64,000 nt of DNA, from positions 248,001-312,000 of the forward strand of contig NC_050733.1 of NCBI RefSeq assembly GCF_014133895.1, given 5' to 3'. Made by a program: the position numbers and the translations under genes. Every line of letters begins with the position of its first letter. Positions within the stretch are counted from its first letter, which is position 1. This DNA is from Torulaspora globosa (lineage: Eukaryota; Ascomycota; Saccharomycetes; Saccharomycetales; Saccharomycetaceae). This document shows, one piece after another, positions 1 through 9,788 of this stretch. Below the pieces are notes generated by a model. That model had not been told where the DNA came from. It worked only from the letters and a program-made list of their open reading frames with translations, and ran no database searches.

Positions 1-324
1 TAGCTCTGGAGGAACAGAAGCCGATGTCTACATTCCCGGTGCCTGGCCGCGTTTAACAAGCAAAGGAAGGTTAGTTTCCTTCTCGGGAGCGGGTTACTGT
101 TGGTTCGCTGTCGAAACCTGGGTTGAACCACTATGCCATAATATCATCAAAGAATTGCCACGAAATAGTCCTTTGGTTCATAAGCTTCATTCAATGCTTT
201 GAAAAGATGGTATGCACACCGAAGCTCACTGCGATAAAAAGGCAAGATGACCCCATAGCTGAAACCTAATAGTACACCTTTTTCCAATAGACAAATGTTT
301 GTGCCATGTGAGGGAACTTAGAGT
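1..324. other. Left-edge intergenic sequence
   Basis: This is the 3' flank of TEL2. The first 50-200 bases are open in several frames: one + strand frame runs to a stop at 200-202 and another to a stop at 52-54. They could be the tail of a converging gene whose body lies outside the window, but neither tail resembles a protein I know. No RNA gene or repeat is visible. Confidence 0.4.
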
Positions 325-2361
325 TCATATCTTGATACCTTGCTGCGAGGCGTCTGCTAAAACCTCCTTCATAAGCTCTGTAATTCTGTCGTAGTCGTGT
401 ACGGGATCAGCACAACGATATATAATATGAAGCGTCATCAGATAATGGGACTTGAAAAGCTCATCGAAGGTACCGAGATTTATGCCATCGAGCCATGCCT
501 GAGCTAAAGGATAAAAAAAAAGCCCGGCATATCGCCTGAACCGATTCTTCATAGGCTCTTTCTTATAACTTGTTGTAAGCTTCTTCGATTTCCAAACAAC
601 CTTCTGCATCGACAAATCTTGGCCATAGGCAAGTTGATGATCATCGATTGACGCATTTTCTGGCTTGTCCCAAGGTAACCGACTGGTAGGAAAATCATAC
701 TGTGGTTTGGCGATCGATTCGTCATCAAAGCCTCTTAGTTCTCTTGCCGAGAGCCCAAAACTAGATAATATGGATATTTTTTGTTGCAAAGAGAGTTCAG
801 ATGTGAAGAAAATTCTCATAAGTTCTGTGGCCTTATCAGGTGTTACCACTAGCATGCTCACAAGGGCATTGATGCGGCCTTGTTCGAAATGCGGCTCGTC
901 TAGATTATTGTTCAGACAAGCGATGCTGGACAATAAACCCGTACTATAGTAGGATACTTCGCTAGGAAAATCCTTCTTTTGTCTTACTAGCTTCACTGTC
1001 AATTTCAAAAGCGACAGAGGGCTTATTCCTCTCTTATTCTCCAATCTTGCAAACTCCATGACCAGGTCCTTCAAGAAGACGATTTCTCTTCCTTTTTCAT
1101 CATAATCGCTATCATCGTCATCGCTGTCAACCGAAAAGGAGTTGTCAACAGGCGGCTGAGTTGAAGGTCGCGACATGTTTGGTGGGTCTGTTGCAGAGGT
1201 GCTCAGGCTACTAAAATCAATAGTTAAATTGTCGTCAGATAGCTTCAAATCTGGAATGTCAATCACAAAATCGCTGTCGTATTTTACATCACCATTAGAG
1301 ACAACTTTAGCGACGAACATAGTGCGTTCCCTGACTACATGATCCTTGTGCATCAATCTAGCAGTCACACCGTCGAGAAACTTGGTATCGGTTCCAATTC
1401 GGCTCTTTAAATCAGAGTTACACGAGTACTTCAAAACCATGACAAGTATTTCGCAGACTTTCTCATCGCTGGCTATGTCAATTTTGGCAAACATCTGCAG
1501 CAGCAACCTGAGCAATCTTGCTGATGAATTTGAAGATAAAAGTCGTACGGTACACTCCTGTAAAACTGGCGAATTCAAACGCAGAATGTAATACCCATCA
1601 ACAGAATCGCCAATGGCCAATTCCCTAAGAATAGAGTAAACCGACTGACAATTGTGTCTGGTAGCGTGCACGTCTAAATATGGATAGATGAGATTCTTCA
1701 GGAGCTTCTGCCGATTCAAGGGCGTGGAGTTGTGAACAATTATCTTAAGCGACTTAAAGAACTCTGTTGTTGTTAGGAGGAATTCTTCAGCCATGATAAC
1801 CCTAGTGAGAACTGGATGCAACGTTAACATCGTGATTAAAAGCTCACCAAGCTGGTTCCCGCGTTGCATCAACTCCTGCTGGGATGTACTGGTTAGTGCG
1901 TATCGCCAGTGCTCCCGTAAAAGTCTCAGATAGTCAGTAATATCCATTTCGGTCGAGATACAATTAAATAGTTTACTCCCGAATAGCAGCGCTTTCATGT
2001 CATTGTAAAGTATCTTATTCGTGGCGCACTGTTTCAGATAGTTTAACAAACATTGGTTGTTCTCTACAATCAGCTTGACTATCAGCGATTTGTAGATCCT
2101 TTTTTCTGCCTGTTTCTCTGGCAACGACGATGTGAAAGATACTAGTTGTGCAATGAAGTTGAAGTTTCTCGAAAGGAGATTCAAAAGTATTTTTCTTGAT
2201 TCTTGCCTTAACGAAGGATAGATCGGCACAACCTTCTTTATTATCGGTAGGATCTCAACCAGCGAAAGCAGCTCATCTCGCTCGTTCAAACTCTTCAGAA
2301 CCGTGTGAAAAACAGAAGCATTTGGACTGTTCTCTAGCAAGGCAATGTCGGAATTCCCCAT
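325..2361 (-). CDS. TEL2: Telomere length regulation protein Tel2
   Basis: The 678-aa product matches Tel2 (about 688 aa in S. cerevisiae). Tel2 is the helical-repeat scaffold of the Tel2-Tti1-Tti2 (ASTRA/TTT) complex, which stabilises PIKK kinases such as Tel1, Mec1 and Tor with Hsp90. The N-terminal two thirds read as alpha-helical repeats. An acidic serine-rich linker lies near residues 400-420 (SDDDDSDYDE). The conserved C-terminal Tel2 domain follows at about 421-545 (start REIVFLKDLVMEFARLENK). The start is a true ATG. It is transcribed divergently from ESP1, exactly as YGR099W and YGR098C are in S. cerevisiae, which makes the assignment firm. Confidence 0.93.
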   Translation of the reverse strand: MGNSDIALLENSPNASVFHTVLKSLNERDELLSLVEILPIIKKVVPIYPSLRQESRKILLNLLSRNFNFIAQLVSFTSSLPEKQAEKRIYKSLIVKLIVENNQCLLNYLKQCATNKILYNDMKALLFGSKLFNCISTEMDITDYLRLLREHWRYALTSTSQQELMQRGNQLGELLITMLTLHPVLTRVIMAEEFLLTTTEFFKSLKIIVHNSTPLNRQKLLKNLIYPYLDVHATRHNCQSVYSILRELAIGDSVDGYYILRLNSPVLQECTVRLLSSNSSARLLRLLLQMFAKIDIASDEKVCEILVMVLKYSCNSDLKSRIGTDTKFLDGVTARLMHKDHVVRERTMFVAKVVSNGDVKYDSDFVIDIPDLKLSDDNLTIDFSSLSTSATDPPNMSRPSTQPPVDNSFSVDSDDDDSDYDEKGREIVFLKDLVMEFARLENKRGISPLSLLKLTVKLVRQKKDFPSEVSYYSTGLLSSIACLNNNLDEPHFEQGRINALVSMLVVTPDKATELMRIFFTSELSLQQKISILSSFGLSARELRGFDDESIAKPQYDFPTSRLPWDKPENASIDDHQLAYGQDLSMQKVVWKSKKLTTSYKKEPMKNRFRRYAGLFFYPLAQAWLDGINLGTFDELFKSHYLMTLHIIYRCADPVHDYDRITELMKEVLADASQQGIKI

Positions 2362-3102
2362 CTGGTCTTTCGACAGATCTTTCCAGGTATGGAACGCTAT
2401 TTTCTTGGGTTACTGTAGGTCTTGACATCTACTTTTTTTAATGAAATAGTCTGAATGTGACAGCCGCATGTAAAGAAGAGCTAAATGTCAAAATATCAAG
2501 AAACGCCAGAAGGACCAACATTTGCCACAAGCCTTTTGAGAACCTTAAGATCGTTAAATTGGAGACATGTTACGGCAGCTTCCACGCAGATTTGCAGTCG
2601 AAGAGGGCGAAAAATGCCCAACATTGCTTCATAATTACTGAAATAAGGCGCAGAGGCGTCTCGTGGGCAGTCAAAGCAGTGACATAATCGGCATTCAAGA
2701 TTGAGAGATGCTATCTTCACGAAGAATTAAATCTACTATGGCAAAGAAACACAAAAAAAACAAGGAATGCAGACTAACCGACAGAGTTTAAAACTGTAGT
2801 CAACAGCCTGCCTAGTCGGGTCAATGAAAGCTCTGAGCAATGAACATATGTTGGCGATTGGCGTCAGTAATTAACTTCATCAGCGCCAGCTTTTGTCCGG
2901 TTTCTGTGGTGGGCCCGGTCACATCGGACAAAGCGATGAAGCAAAGTTGTAAACACAGGCTCAGGTAACATTCAAAGAGAACTGTTGGTGCCACACGGGA
3001 CAAAGCCGGTGCTGTCTAAACTCATTAGGCCTTTATTAGGGTCTTCTGAAGTCGCCATTGCTCGTAAGATTTTGTCTGACTTCAAGAGACTCGCATTTAG
3101 TG
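2362..3102. promoter_or_regulatory. Divergent TEL2/ESP1 intergenic region
   Basis: These 741 bp serve as promoter space for both genes. An A-rich tract lies at about 2744-2762. Two open frames of 74-76 codons here overlap on opposite strands and lack a good ATG or recognisable protein, so I do not call them. No tRNA or snoRNA signature was seen. Confidence 0.5.
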
Positions 3103-6100
3103 ATGTCGAAACCCGAAGAGCCCTTAAATGAGGTGAGTTTGAACACGCCAGCGAAGAAGCAAGCCATATATCCTGCGAGCTTGCTCACGAAACAGTCATT
3201 TAGCAGACATGGTGGCGAGAATGTGTTCCGATATGAGGTGAAACGAAGCTATGTCTCGAGTAAGTATATCGACCATCATTACGGATTTATTTCTGAAAAT
3301 CTGAAAAGAAAGAAACCTATTAAGAGCCAAATAGACCTTTTGCATCAGTCGTTCAGTGAGCTATATCGAATATTTATCCAGGTTCATATGTGGGAGGACT
3401 TACGCCTCCTAACCAAGCGACATTTGATGGTCATAGTTGGTTTACTTAATGAAAATGATGTCAATGGCGCGACTAGTGAGATACTTCATCTTTACAACGC
3501 AACCAATAACCAAGCTGTAAAGGATCTACATGGGATACTGCTGGCAGATTTCATCTACCCTAACGAATGCTATTTAACAAGCCTTAAATTGCTGGCGTTG
3601 CAGGCGATCTTAAGGGCAAAGAGTGCGCATGAACATGCAGATTCCATCCTGAAATTGTTCGCTTTGGATAAACGATATCTCTTGAGGGATGCTAATGTCA
3701 AGATTCACATGGTGATTCAACTCCTGCTCAATTTCTTCATGTTATTACCAAGTGGCAAAGCGATGCTTGGTTTGAAATTCTTACAATATGTCAAACAGTA
3801 CAAACTGGAATTTGAGGGTTACATCAAGAACATGGACGACTTGACATTTCAGGATCAATTGAAGTACTATGCCCGAGAAATGACTGATGACGCCAGGATA
3901 TACTTGGCTTGTTTTTATGATGATTATTCAAAGTATTGTTCGACTCCACAAAAGATCATGCTCACCGATTTTGTTCAAAAGTCGCTTAAGGAGCACGCAT
4001 CACTGCCAGATTTGATACAACAGTCAAATGTAACAGGGAGCCGATCTTGCTTTATGAATTATAGTTCAAAGCGATTGGTTCAAGTGACTTCAAGCATTCT
4101 AAAGTCTGAGGACTGCCCCATTTCAACCGCCGTGAGCTTATTGAAGCAATCATGGGAAGTTATCAGATTCAATGGTGGTAACGAAACCAATGGCAAAAGG
4201 ATTTTATTTGACAAAACATTGTCATTTCTTAATTCCAAAATAAGCGTGTTGACGGAGAATCAGATGGCCATTCGCGATCTGCTAGAATTGATGGCTGAAT
4301 ACTGTATTGACGATAACCAGTTCAAAAGGATGTCGAATCTCGTTAATGTTCTCTTCAACTCGTTCGTTGTTCTCAAAAATATGGAATTCTTGAAATTAGC
4401 GGCCCATCTTGAATCCCGAAGATACATGCTAGAAAGAGAAAGCGGTCTCCTACGACCCATAATTGAGAAATTTGAAAGATTCATCTCAAAAGCGACGAGC
4501 CGGGAAGCAAAATTGCAAATATTTGGATACTTATTCAACCTTCAGATGGCTGGCAGAACTTTGGGAAAGCTCCAGAGCTTTTGTCAGCTTGTTTACCTGC
4601 GATGTTTTCAGAAGCTGCAGCTAACGAAATACATTGAGTTTCGGAATTGCTCGGAAGTTATGCTAGCTTTCTTCTACGGAGTTTCTCCGGTCAAAGAGAT
4701 TAACATAGAAGGATGGTGTCCCATAACGCAAATGTTGTACTCATGCATTTCCGGTAAATTCTGTCTTGGAACGATAGATGTCAATCCAGAAACCAATAAA
4801 TGGCATTTTTTACACAAGTATGAGGTCTTGATAAAAGCTGCATACTGTTTCAATATTGAAATGAGCAAACACAGCACCTTCAACCTCGCTTCAATAACAA
4901 GCAATTACATGAATAAATGGGTGATGCGGAAGTCACCTTCAGCTTCAGAAAAAGTTGCAGCTTTTGAAATCGACTTCCTAAGGATTTTGTTGATTTATCT
5001 CCAATTTAACAATTTTGACAAGTGCACCATAGACCTTATCCAATGCCTCCGCTCAAGGAGCTCAACTTATGAGCCTTTCCTGCTGGAATCAGAAGGCTTC
5101 CTCCTCTCGGCATATATCAATCTTCAAATGCTTGATAAAATTGCAACGATGAGGGACAAAATTTACAATACCCCATTTGATTTGCAAAATGAAAAGCTAG
5201 AAACCGTCCTGAATGTTTTGCGGATGAAGTTACAGCTTATGGCTTGGGAAAATGACCATAGATTATTTGAGAAGGTTTTCATCCAAGAAGCGCCGAAGCT
5301 TAGAGAGGAAGTCTTTGACCTTGATAACGCCACGAAGAAAACGTCGTCTCAATATATTAAAGTCATCCTGTTCAACATCGACGTTCTCATAACAGCTTCA
5401 GCCCTACAACTGGCTAAAAACAACATGGTGCGGGCGGCCACTGAGAGTAAGAAGGCTCTCAAACTGTCTGTTTCTCTGCTTAGGAAACTAGACAACCTGT
5501 CCGAGAAAACAAGATTAAACGTGGTTAGCTATCTCACTTGCTCATATCTCTCGCTGCTGAACCTTTACATTCATCTAGGCGTTGCTCGTGATTGCGAGTT
5601 CTATGTCAATGAGCTGTCAACTTTGTTATGCGATCTAAATGAACCAACTATCGTTTTCAAATGCTTACAATTTTTGTATGAGTACTATCAACTTACTGGT
5701 CAAACAGAACTCGCTGCGACCGCTCTCGGGAAGTGCAACAATGCATTCGATTACATTGACGGGGAATCCAATATTTTAGCATTAACATCTTTCTTCTTTA
5801 TCAATAATGAAAATGAGAAGTTGTTGGATTCACTTGGGCTATTTTTTAAAGAAGGCATCGACGAAACCTTTCTTCCTTATTACTGGCGTCTCAAGATGGG
5901 AATTCCAGTCGAGGAATGGACCAAACAAAGTAAATATAAAGCAAGCTACGAAGTCAATAAACTGGATATGCTTTATCGACGTGTATTGAAGCAATTAGAA
6001 AGTGAGCCCTTCTTTCGGAGCATGTTCGAGTCCCTGGTAATCATACCCTCCTGCCATTTACCTGCCGAGCAATCTTCGAAGAAACAGCTTGCGTTCCCTG

Positions 6101-7944
6101 GCAAGAAAGCGCTCATATTGGAAGTAATGGCATCTCCCAGACCTTCGACCATGACTCCTAGAGGAAAACATATGAGGCAAAAGTTTGATAGAGCGGTTGC
6201 AATCGATAACTTGAAGGCATTGAAAGATTCGGTGGAAGAGCTCCAGCTGTCTTCGCTCAAGAACCATGAATTATCAAGGGTTGCTTCTTTTTATTCTTTG
6301 GCCTTGTCTCTCCTTTCGAATTTGAGCATTACTACGTCATTAGTGGATAATTTGCTAGATGAGTTTGCTCTTTCAGAGTTGCCCAAATGCATGCCCCTAT
6401 ATTACGATAAAGCACTGGCAGCTATTGGTAATGACATTTATGAGAGCTTTTGCCTGTTACCTTTATCATCGATGGATGACCCTGTCGCTATACAACGAGA
6501 GAAGTCGTTAGCAGCTCAGAAACGCATTTGTCAGAATCCTATTCCCTTCAATGTAATTTCAATCGATTATTGTTCCGTTACTGGAAGTCTCCTCATCTCA
6601 AAGATTGAAACGTTCAATGATCGCAAGGTTCATCTACGAATGCCGCTTAATAGGGCCCATGCGCGCGATCTTGATTCTAAAATGCTATCTTTTGAGCAGG
6701 CTAGAAGAGAGCTATCAGATATAATCGGGGAGAGTAACGCCAGCACGTCTATTGAAGTCACTAGCTCTATTAACTCAAGGGAACAAAGGAAAGAATGGTG
6801 GCAAACTCGCTATGAACTTGACAGAAGATTGCATGAGCTACTAAAGAATATCGAAGATTGCTGGTTCAATGGGATGAAGGGCTTTTTCGGTACAGAGATT
6901 GTCGATTCTGAGCTGTTGCAGGACTTCAAAAACGAGGTCAACGACATTTTGCACCAAAACCTGCCCAGTCGAAAACAGATTGGTAACCGTGACATGTTCT
7001 TACAATTAGATGACTGGATTGTGGAGCTGGTTCTGAGATTGAGTCCTCAATGCCCAGATTTCATGCCAATGATGGAGGATTTGATCTATATCATTCTCGA
7101 CATCTTGCTATATCACGGGGAAGAAAATGCATATGATGAAATAGATATCGATACTATCCATGTCCAGCTGGAAGAAATTGTGAGGAAATTCCGGCCTCGA
7201 TTGCTGTCGATGAAAAAGCTATCACATACATTTTTGGTTGTGAGCAGTTCATGTCATTCGTTTCCCTGGGAATGCTTATCCTTCCTTAAGCCACTTTCAA
7301 TCACAAGAGTTCCGTCGATCAGTATTTTGGACGATTTATTAAAGAAATGTAATGATGGAATCTCACCAAAGGTCCCGTCGCAGAACAAGATATCCATGAT
7401 TTTAAACCCTCACGGTGATTTGAGCAAGACTGAATCTCGTTTTTCTAACTTGTTCAAAGAGATTGTAAAGGAAAGGCCAAATTCAACTTTGTTGATAAAC
7501 CAGAAGCCAGACGAGAAAACGTTTCTGGAGATGGCAACTTCTTCCAATCTCTTCATTTACCTAGGTCATGGTGGTGGTGAGCAATATGCTCGGGTCAAAG
7601 AGATTAAGAAGTTTGATCATATTGCTCCGACATTCCTCCTGGGATGTTCTTCCGCCTCAATGAAAGCGTTCGGTAAGTTAGAGCCAACAGGAACGGTTTA
7701 TTCTTATTTATTGGGAGGCTGCCCATTGGTCCTTGGAAATCTTTGGGACGTTACGGACAAGGACATCGATAAATTTAGCGAAAGCGTTTTCCAGAAGATC
7801 GGACTCAGCTGCGATGCCAGCATCAACTCGAGCCAAGAACACACGATCTCGACAGCCGTTTCAAAATCAAGAGACGTTTGTCATTTGAAGTATTTGAATG
7901 GCGCAGCACCCGTCGTCTATGGTCTACCCATGCGGTTTAGATAA
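3103..7944 (+). CDS. ESP1: Separase Esp1 (caspase-like cysteine protease)
   Basis: Separase cleaves the cohesin kleisin Scc1/Rec8 at anaphase onset and is held inactive by securin (Pds1). The C50 peptidase core is at the C terminus: catalytic His1489 in YLGHGGGEQY and Cys1515 in FLLGCSSASM, spaced 26 residues apart as in the S. cerevisiae enzyme. The long N-terminal region is a helical repeat array. The open frame extends 15 codons upstream to a TTG. I chose the ATG at 3103 because the resulting N terminus (MSKPEEPLNEVSLNTP) aligns with the S. cerevisiae N terminus. The result is 1613 aa against about 1630. It converges on RRG8 with a 54-bp gap. No key residue is missing. Confidence 0.96.
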   Translation: MSKPEEPLNEVSLNTPAKKQAIYPASLLTKQSFSRHGGENVFRYEVKRSYVSSKYIDHHYGFISENLKRKKPIKSQIDLLHQSFSELYRIFIQVHMWEDLRLLTKRHLMVIVGLLNENDVNGATSEILHLYNATNNQAVKDLHGILLADFIYPNECYLTSLKLLALQAILRAKSAHEHADSILKLFALDKRYLLRDANVKIHMVIQLLLNFFMLLPSGKAMLGLKFLQYVKQYKLEFEGYIKNMDDLTFQDQLKYYAREMTDDARIYLACFYDDYSKYCSTPQKIMLTDFVQKSLKEHASLPDLIQQSNVTGSRSCFMNYSSKRLVQVTSSILKSEDCPISTAVSLLKQSWEVIRFNGGNETNGKRILFDKTLSFLNSKISVLTENQMAIRDLLELMAEYCIDDNQFKRMSNLVNVLFNSFVVLKNMEFLKLAAHLESRRYMLERESGLLRPIIEKFERFISKATSREAKLQIFGYLFNLQMAGRTLGKLQSFCQLVYLRCFQKLQLTKYIEFRNCSEVMLAFFYGVSPVKEINIEGWCPITQMLYSCISGKFCLGTIDVNPETNKWHFLHKYEVLIKAAYCFNIEMSKHSTFNLASITSNYMNKWVMRKSPSASEKVAAFEIDFLRILLIYLQFNNFDKCTIDLIQCLRSRSSTYEPFLLESEGFLLSAYINLQMLDKIATMRDKIYNTPFDLQNEKLETVLNVLRMKLQLMAWENDHRLFEKVFIQEAPKLREEVFDLDNATKKTSSQYIKVILFNIDVLITASALQLAKNNMVRAATESKKALKLSVSLLRKLDNLSEKTRLNVVSYLTCSYLSLLNLYIHLGVARDCEFYVNELSTLLCDLNEPTIVFKCLQFLYEYYQLTGQTELAATALGKCNNAFDYIDGESNILALTSFFFINNENEKLLDSLGLFFKEGIDETFLPYYWRLKMGIPVEEWTKQSKYKASYEVNKLDMLYRRVLKQLESEPFFRSMFESLVIIPSCHLPAEQSSKKQLAFPGKKALILEVMASPRPSTMTPRGKHMRQKFDRAVAIDNLKALKDSVEELQLSSLKNHELSRVASFYSLALSLLSNLSITTSLVDNLLDEFALSELPKCMPLYYDKALAAIGNDIYESFCLLPLSSMDDPVAIQREKSLAAQKRICQNPIPFNVISIDYCSVTGSLLISKIETFNDRKVHLRMPLNRAHARDLDSKMLSFEQARRELSDIIGESNASTSIEVTSSINSREQRKEWWQTRYELDRRLHELLKNIEDCWFNGMKGFFGTEIVDSELLQDFKNEVNDILHQNLPSRKQIGNRDMFLQLDDWIVELVLRLSPQCPDFMPMMEDLIYIILDILLYHGEENAYDEIDIDTIHVQLEEIVRKFRPRLLSMKKLSHTFLVVSSSCHSFPWECLSFLKPLSITRVPSISILDDLLKKCNDGISPKVPSQNKISMILNPHGDLSKTESRFSNLFKEIVKERPNSTLLINQKPDEKTFLEMATSSNLFIYLGHGGGEQYARVKEIKKFDHIAPTFLLGCSSASMKAFGKLEPTGTVYSYLLGGCPLVLGNLWDVTDKDIDKFSESVFQKIGLSCDASINSSQEHTISTAVSKSRDVCHLKYLNGAAPVVYGLPMRFR

Positions 7945-7998
7945 CAGGCAATCTTTTCTTGTATGTACAGCTATAATGAGCAACGAAACTTGATAGAA

Positions 7999-8838
7999 TT
8001 ACCTCAGCAACGAAAAAGAGGCCCATATTCGATAGATGCATTTCACAAGCTCGCTATCCTCTGGAAGTTTGAGCACCATTCCAAGCTCATGGTTTCTATG
8101 TGACTGTATGGCTTCGCGTACCCAGCGTTCAGAATCGAGGAACTTGACATTAAACATTATTACCTCAAGAGACTCTCGTCGTACAATCTCGAAGGGACTG
8201 TTAGCCTTTGGTTCCAAGCAGACAACAATATCCCACCCCTCCAATGTCGCTCCCCGCCCGTTCTTCGGCAGTTTGCCCAGTTCACGTTCCAGGCCTCTGC
8301 GGAGCTCAATGACGCTCTCACTGGCAAAGTTTTCCTTATCGACAAGCACATCTGAAACGTTGAAATATCTCATATTTGACATCAACGCTGGAATTGGGAT
8401 CCAGCTGCTGGCTGACTTCACATTTTTCTTCAACAGCTCATTCGAGTTCACTACGTAAGAGCTTTTACCACCCTTACAGTCCGCCTGCCCAAAGCCTAGC
8501 TGTAAGCTATGTTTACCTAGTTTTGGTTGTAGATTCTTGAGCTTCAGCTGAGTCAAATATTCCCTAGGCAGCTTAAGTCTTGACATCCTGTCGCATCTCA
8601 TCGGCGAAGCCAGCAAAGACGCAAACAAGTTCTGATTTAAGTGGAAACTTCCCAACCCATTGGCAGCCATGCAGTCTCCGCTATCAAAGTACAGCTTCCT
8701 CTTCTTATCCGACCACTTCTCAAAGTTGGTCAACAATGGCGATTTTGGCACTTGTAGAGGTCGAGGACCACTTTTCACCACCCCGGGCGTCCTTCTCGTC
8801 ACCAGCAAATCCTTAACTGCAATCCTGGTTCCATTCAT
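7999..8838 (-). CDS. RRG8: Rrg8-like protein required for respiratory growth
   Basis: The 279-aa product is the counterpart of S. cerevisiae RRG8/YPR116W (277 aa), a mitochondrial protein needed for respiratory growth and mtDNA maintenance; its biochemical role is not established. No catalytic motif is apparent. The N terminus is basic and poor in acidic residues (MNGTRIAVKDLLVTRRTPG), as expected of an imported protein, although no classical cleavage site is evident. The assignment leans on position: it sits next to the ASK10/RGC1 gene, as YPR116W does next to YPR115W, and in the matching orientation. It is divergent from the next gene with about 170 bp between starts. Confidence 0.8.
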   Translation of the reverse strand: MNGTRIAVKDLLVTRRTPGVVKSGPRPLQVPKSPLLTNFEKWSDKKRKLYFDSGDCMAANGLGSFHLNQNLFASLLASPMRCDRMSRLKLPREYLTQLKLKNLQPKLGKHSLQLGFGQADCKGGKSSYVVNSNELLKKNVKSASSWIPIPALMSNMRYFNVSDVLVDKENFASESVIELRRGLERELGKLPKNGRGATLEGWDIVVCLEPKANSPFEIVRRESLEVIMFNVKFLDSERWVREAIQSHRNHELGMVLKLPEDSELVKCIYRIWASFSLLR

Positions 8839-9009
8839 TTGCTTAACGTTTAGCTAAAGCCAGATCAGCTCTCATCCTTCAACTTCGATATGTGATACCG
8901 AACCTTGGTTTGTTCGTAAAGACTCGATTCCTATTGACCTTAAGCTCTCTTGAAATTTCAAAGCTACAAGATACAGCAGAACTTGACGAATAACCTGATT
9001 AGAAGCCTA

Positions 9010-9627
9010 ATGAGACTGGGATTCTTTCGCTGCCAGTCCACACTCGTTAGACAGAATATAACTCGGGAGAAGTTCAGAGAATGTATGAGTAAAATTGCCA
9101 ACCAGGCAATGGTGCTGTCAGCTGCTAGCAAGAGTGTGGTCCCACACAAGTCATTCCGTGGTCTAACAATCTCATCTCTGACATCGCTGTCGCTGAAACC
9201 ACAGCCACTGATCCAGTTCAACCTGCAATTGCCCTCATTCACCTCGGAAGCATTGCACGAGACAGGCTTCTTTGCAGTGCACCTACTCAAGCCCAACACT
9301 ACGTCGATTAAGCTGGCGAGAGAGTTCAGTAAGGGTGCCATCATCAATGAGAAGGATCGTACCTATTCGCCCACAAGACCATTCGAGAATCTGGTTGAGA
9401 ATGAGCACTACGTTACATACAAGATCGAGGGAACTGATCTGGTGCTCCCATTGCTCAAAAACTCGGAAAGGGTACTCATTTGTCAGAAGAAGGATGTGTT
9501 CCAGATTGGAGACCATGAGATATGGGTCGGCCAGATTGAGGATATAATTGTCAATGAGGCCCAGCCAACAGGCGGACTGCTCTATTGCAATCGTAAGTAC
9601 CATTCCTTGGGGGAAAAAATCGGATAG
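9010..9627 (+). CDS. Flavin reductase-like (FMN-binding split barrel) protein, probably mitochondrial
   Basis: The 205-aa product carries the flavin-reductase-like domain signature: GLTISSLTSLSLKPQPLIQF, then a hydrophobic strand and FFAVHLL, like HpaC-type NAD(P)H:FMN reductases. The N terminus MRLGFFRCQSTLVRQ is basic and lacks acidic residues, so it reads as a mitochondrial presequence. The open frame begins at a TTG at 8950, but the first in-frame ATG is at 9010. Substrate and partner cannot be told from sequence. I know of no gene at this position between RRG8 and RGC1 in S. cerevisiae, so it was probably lost there. It converges on ASK10. Confidence 0.72.
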   Translation: MRLGFFRCQSTLVRQNITREKFRECMSKIANQAMVLSAASKSVVPHKSFRGLTISSLTSLSLKPQPLIQFNLQLPSFTSEALHETGFFAVHLLKPNTTSIKLAREFSKGAIINEKDRTYSPTRPFENLVENEHYVTYKIEGTDLVLPLLKNSERVLICQKKDVFQIGDHEIWVGQIEDIIVNEAQPTGGLLYCNRKYHSLGEKIG

Positions 9628-9788
9628 CTACTTCCAGATTCCTCACTAGAGGATCGAAGACCGATGGGACGTGATTTAGGTATTCATTAAAAATTTATCC
9701 TGTGTATAAATGAGACGTAAGTAAAAGACGGGCGATCTTGGTGCGGTGCAGCGCCCTGATACTGCATCGGCGTCCTTGCATATGATCG

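Noticed and set aside
1..202. Open + strand frame at the left edge ending at 202 (and another ending at 54)
   Set aside because: Several frames are open over this short length and none gives a recognisable protein tail, so no gene is called.
2496..2720. Overlapping 74- and 76-codon frames between TEL2 and ESP1
   Set aside because: The - strand frame starts at GTG, the two lie on opposite strands in the same DNA, and the divergent promoter accounts for the space.
3058..3102. A 15-codon upstream extension of ESP1
   Set aside because: It starts at TTG. The downstream ATG matches the known separase N terminus.
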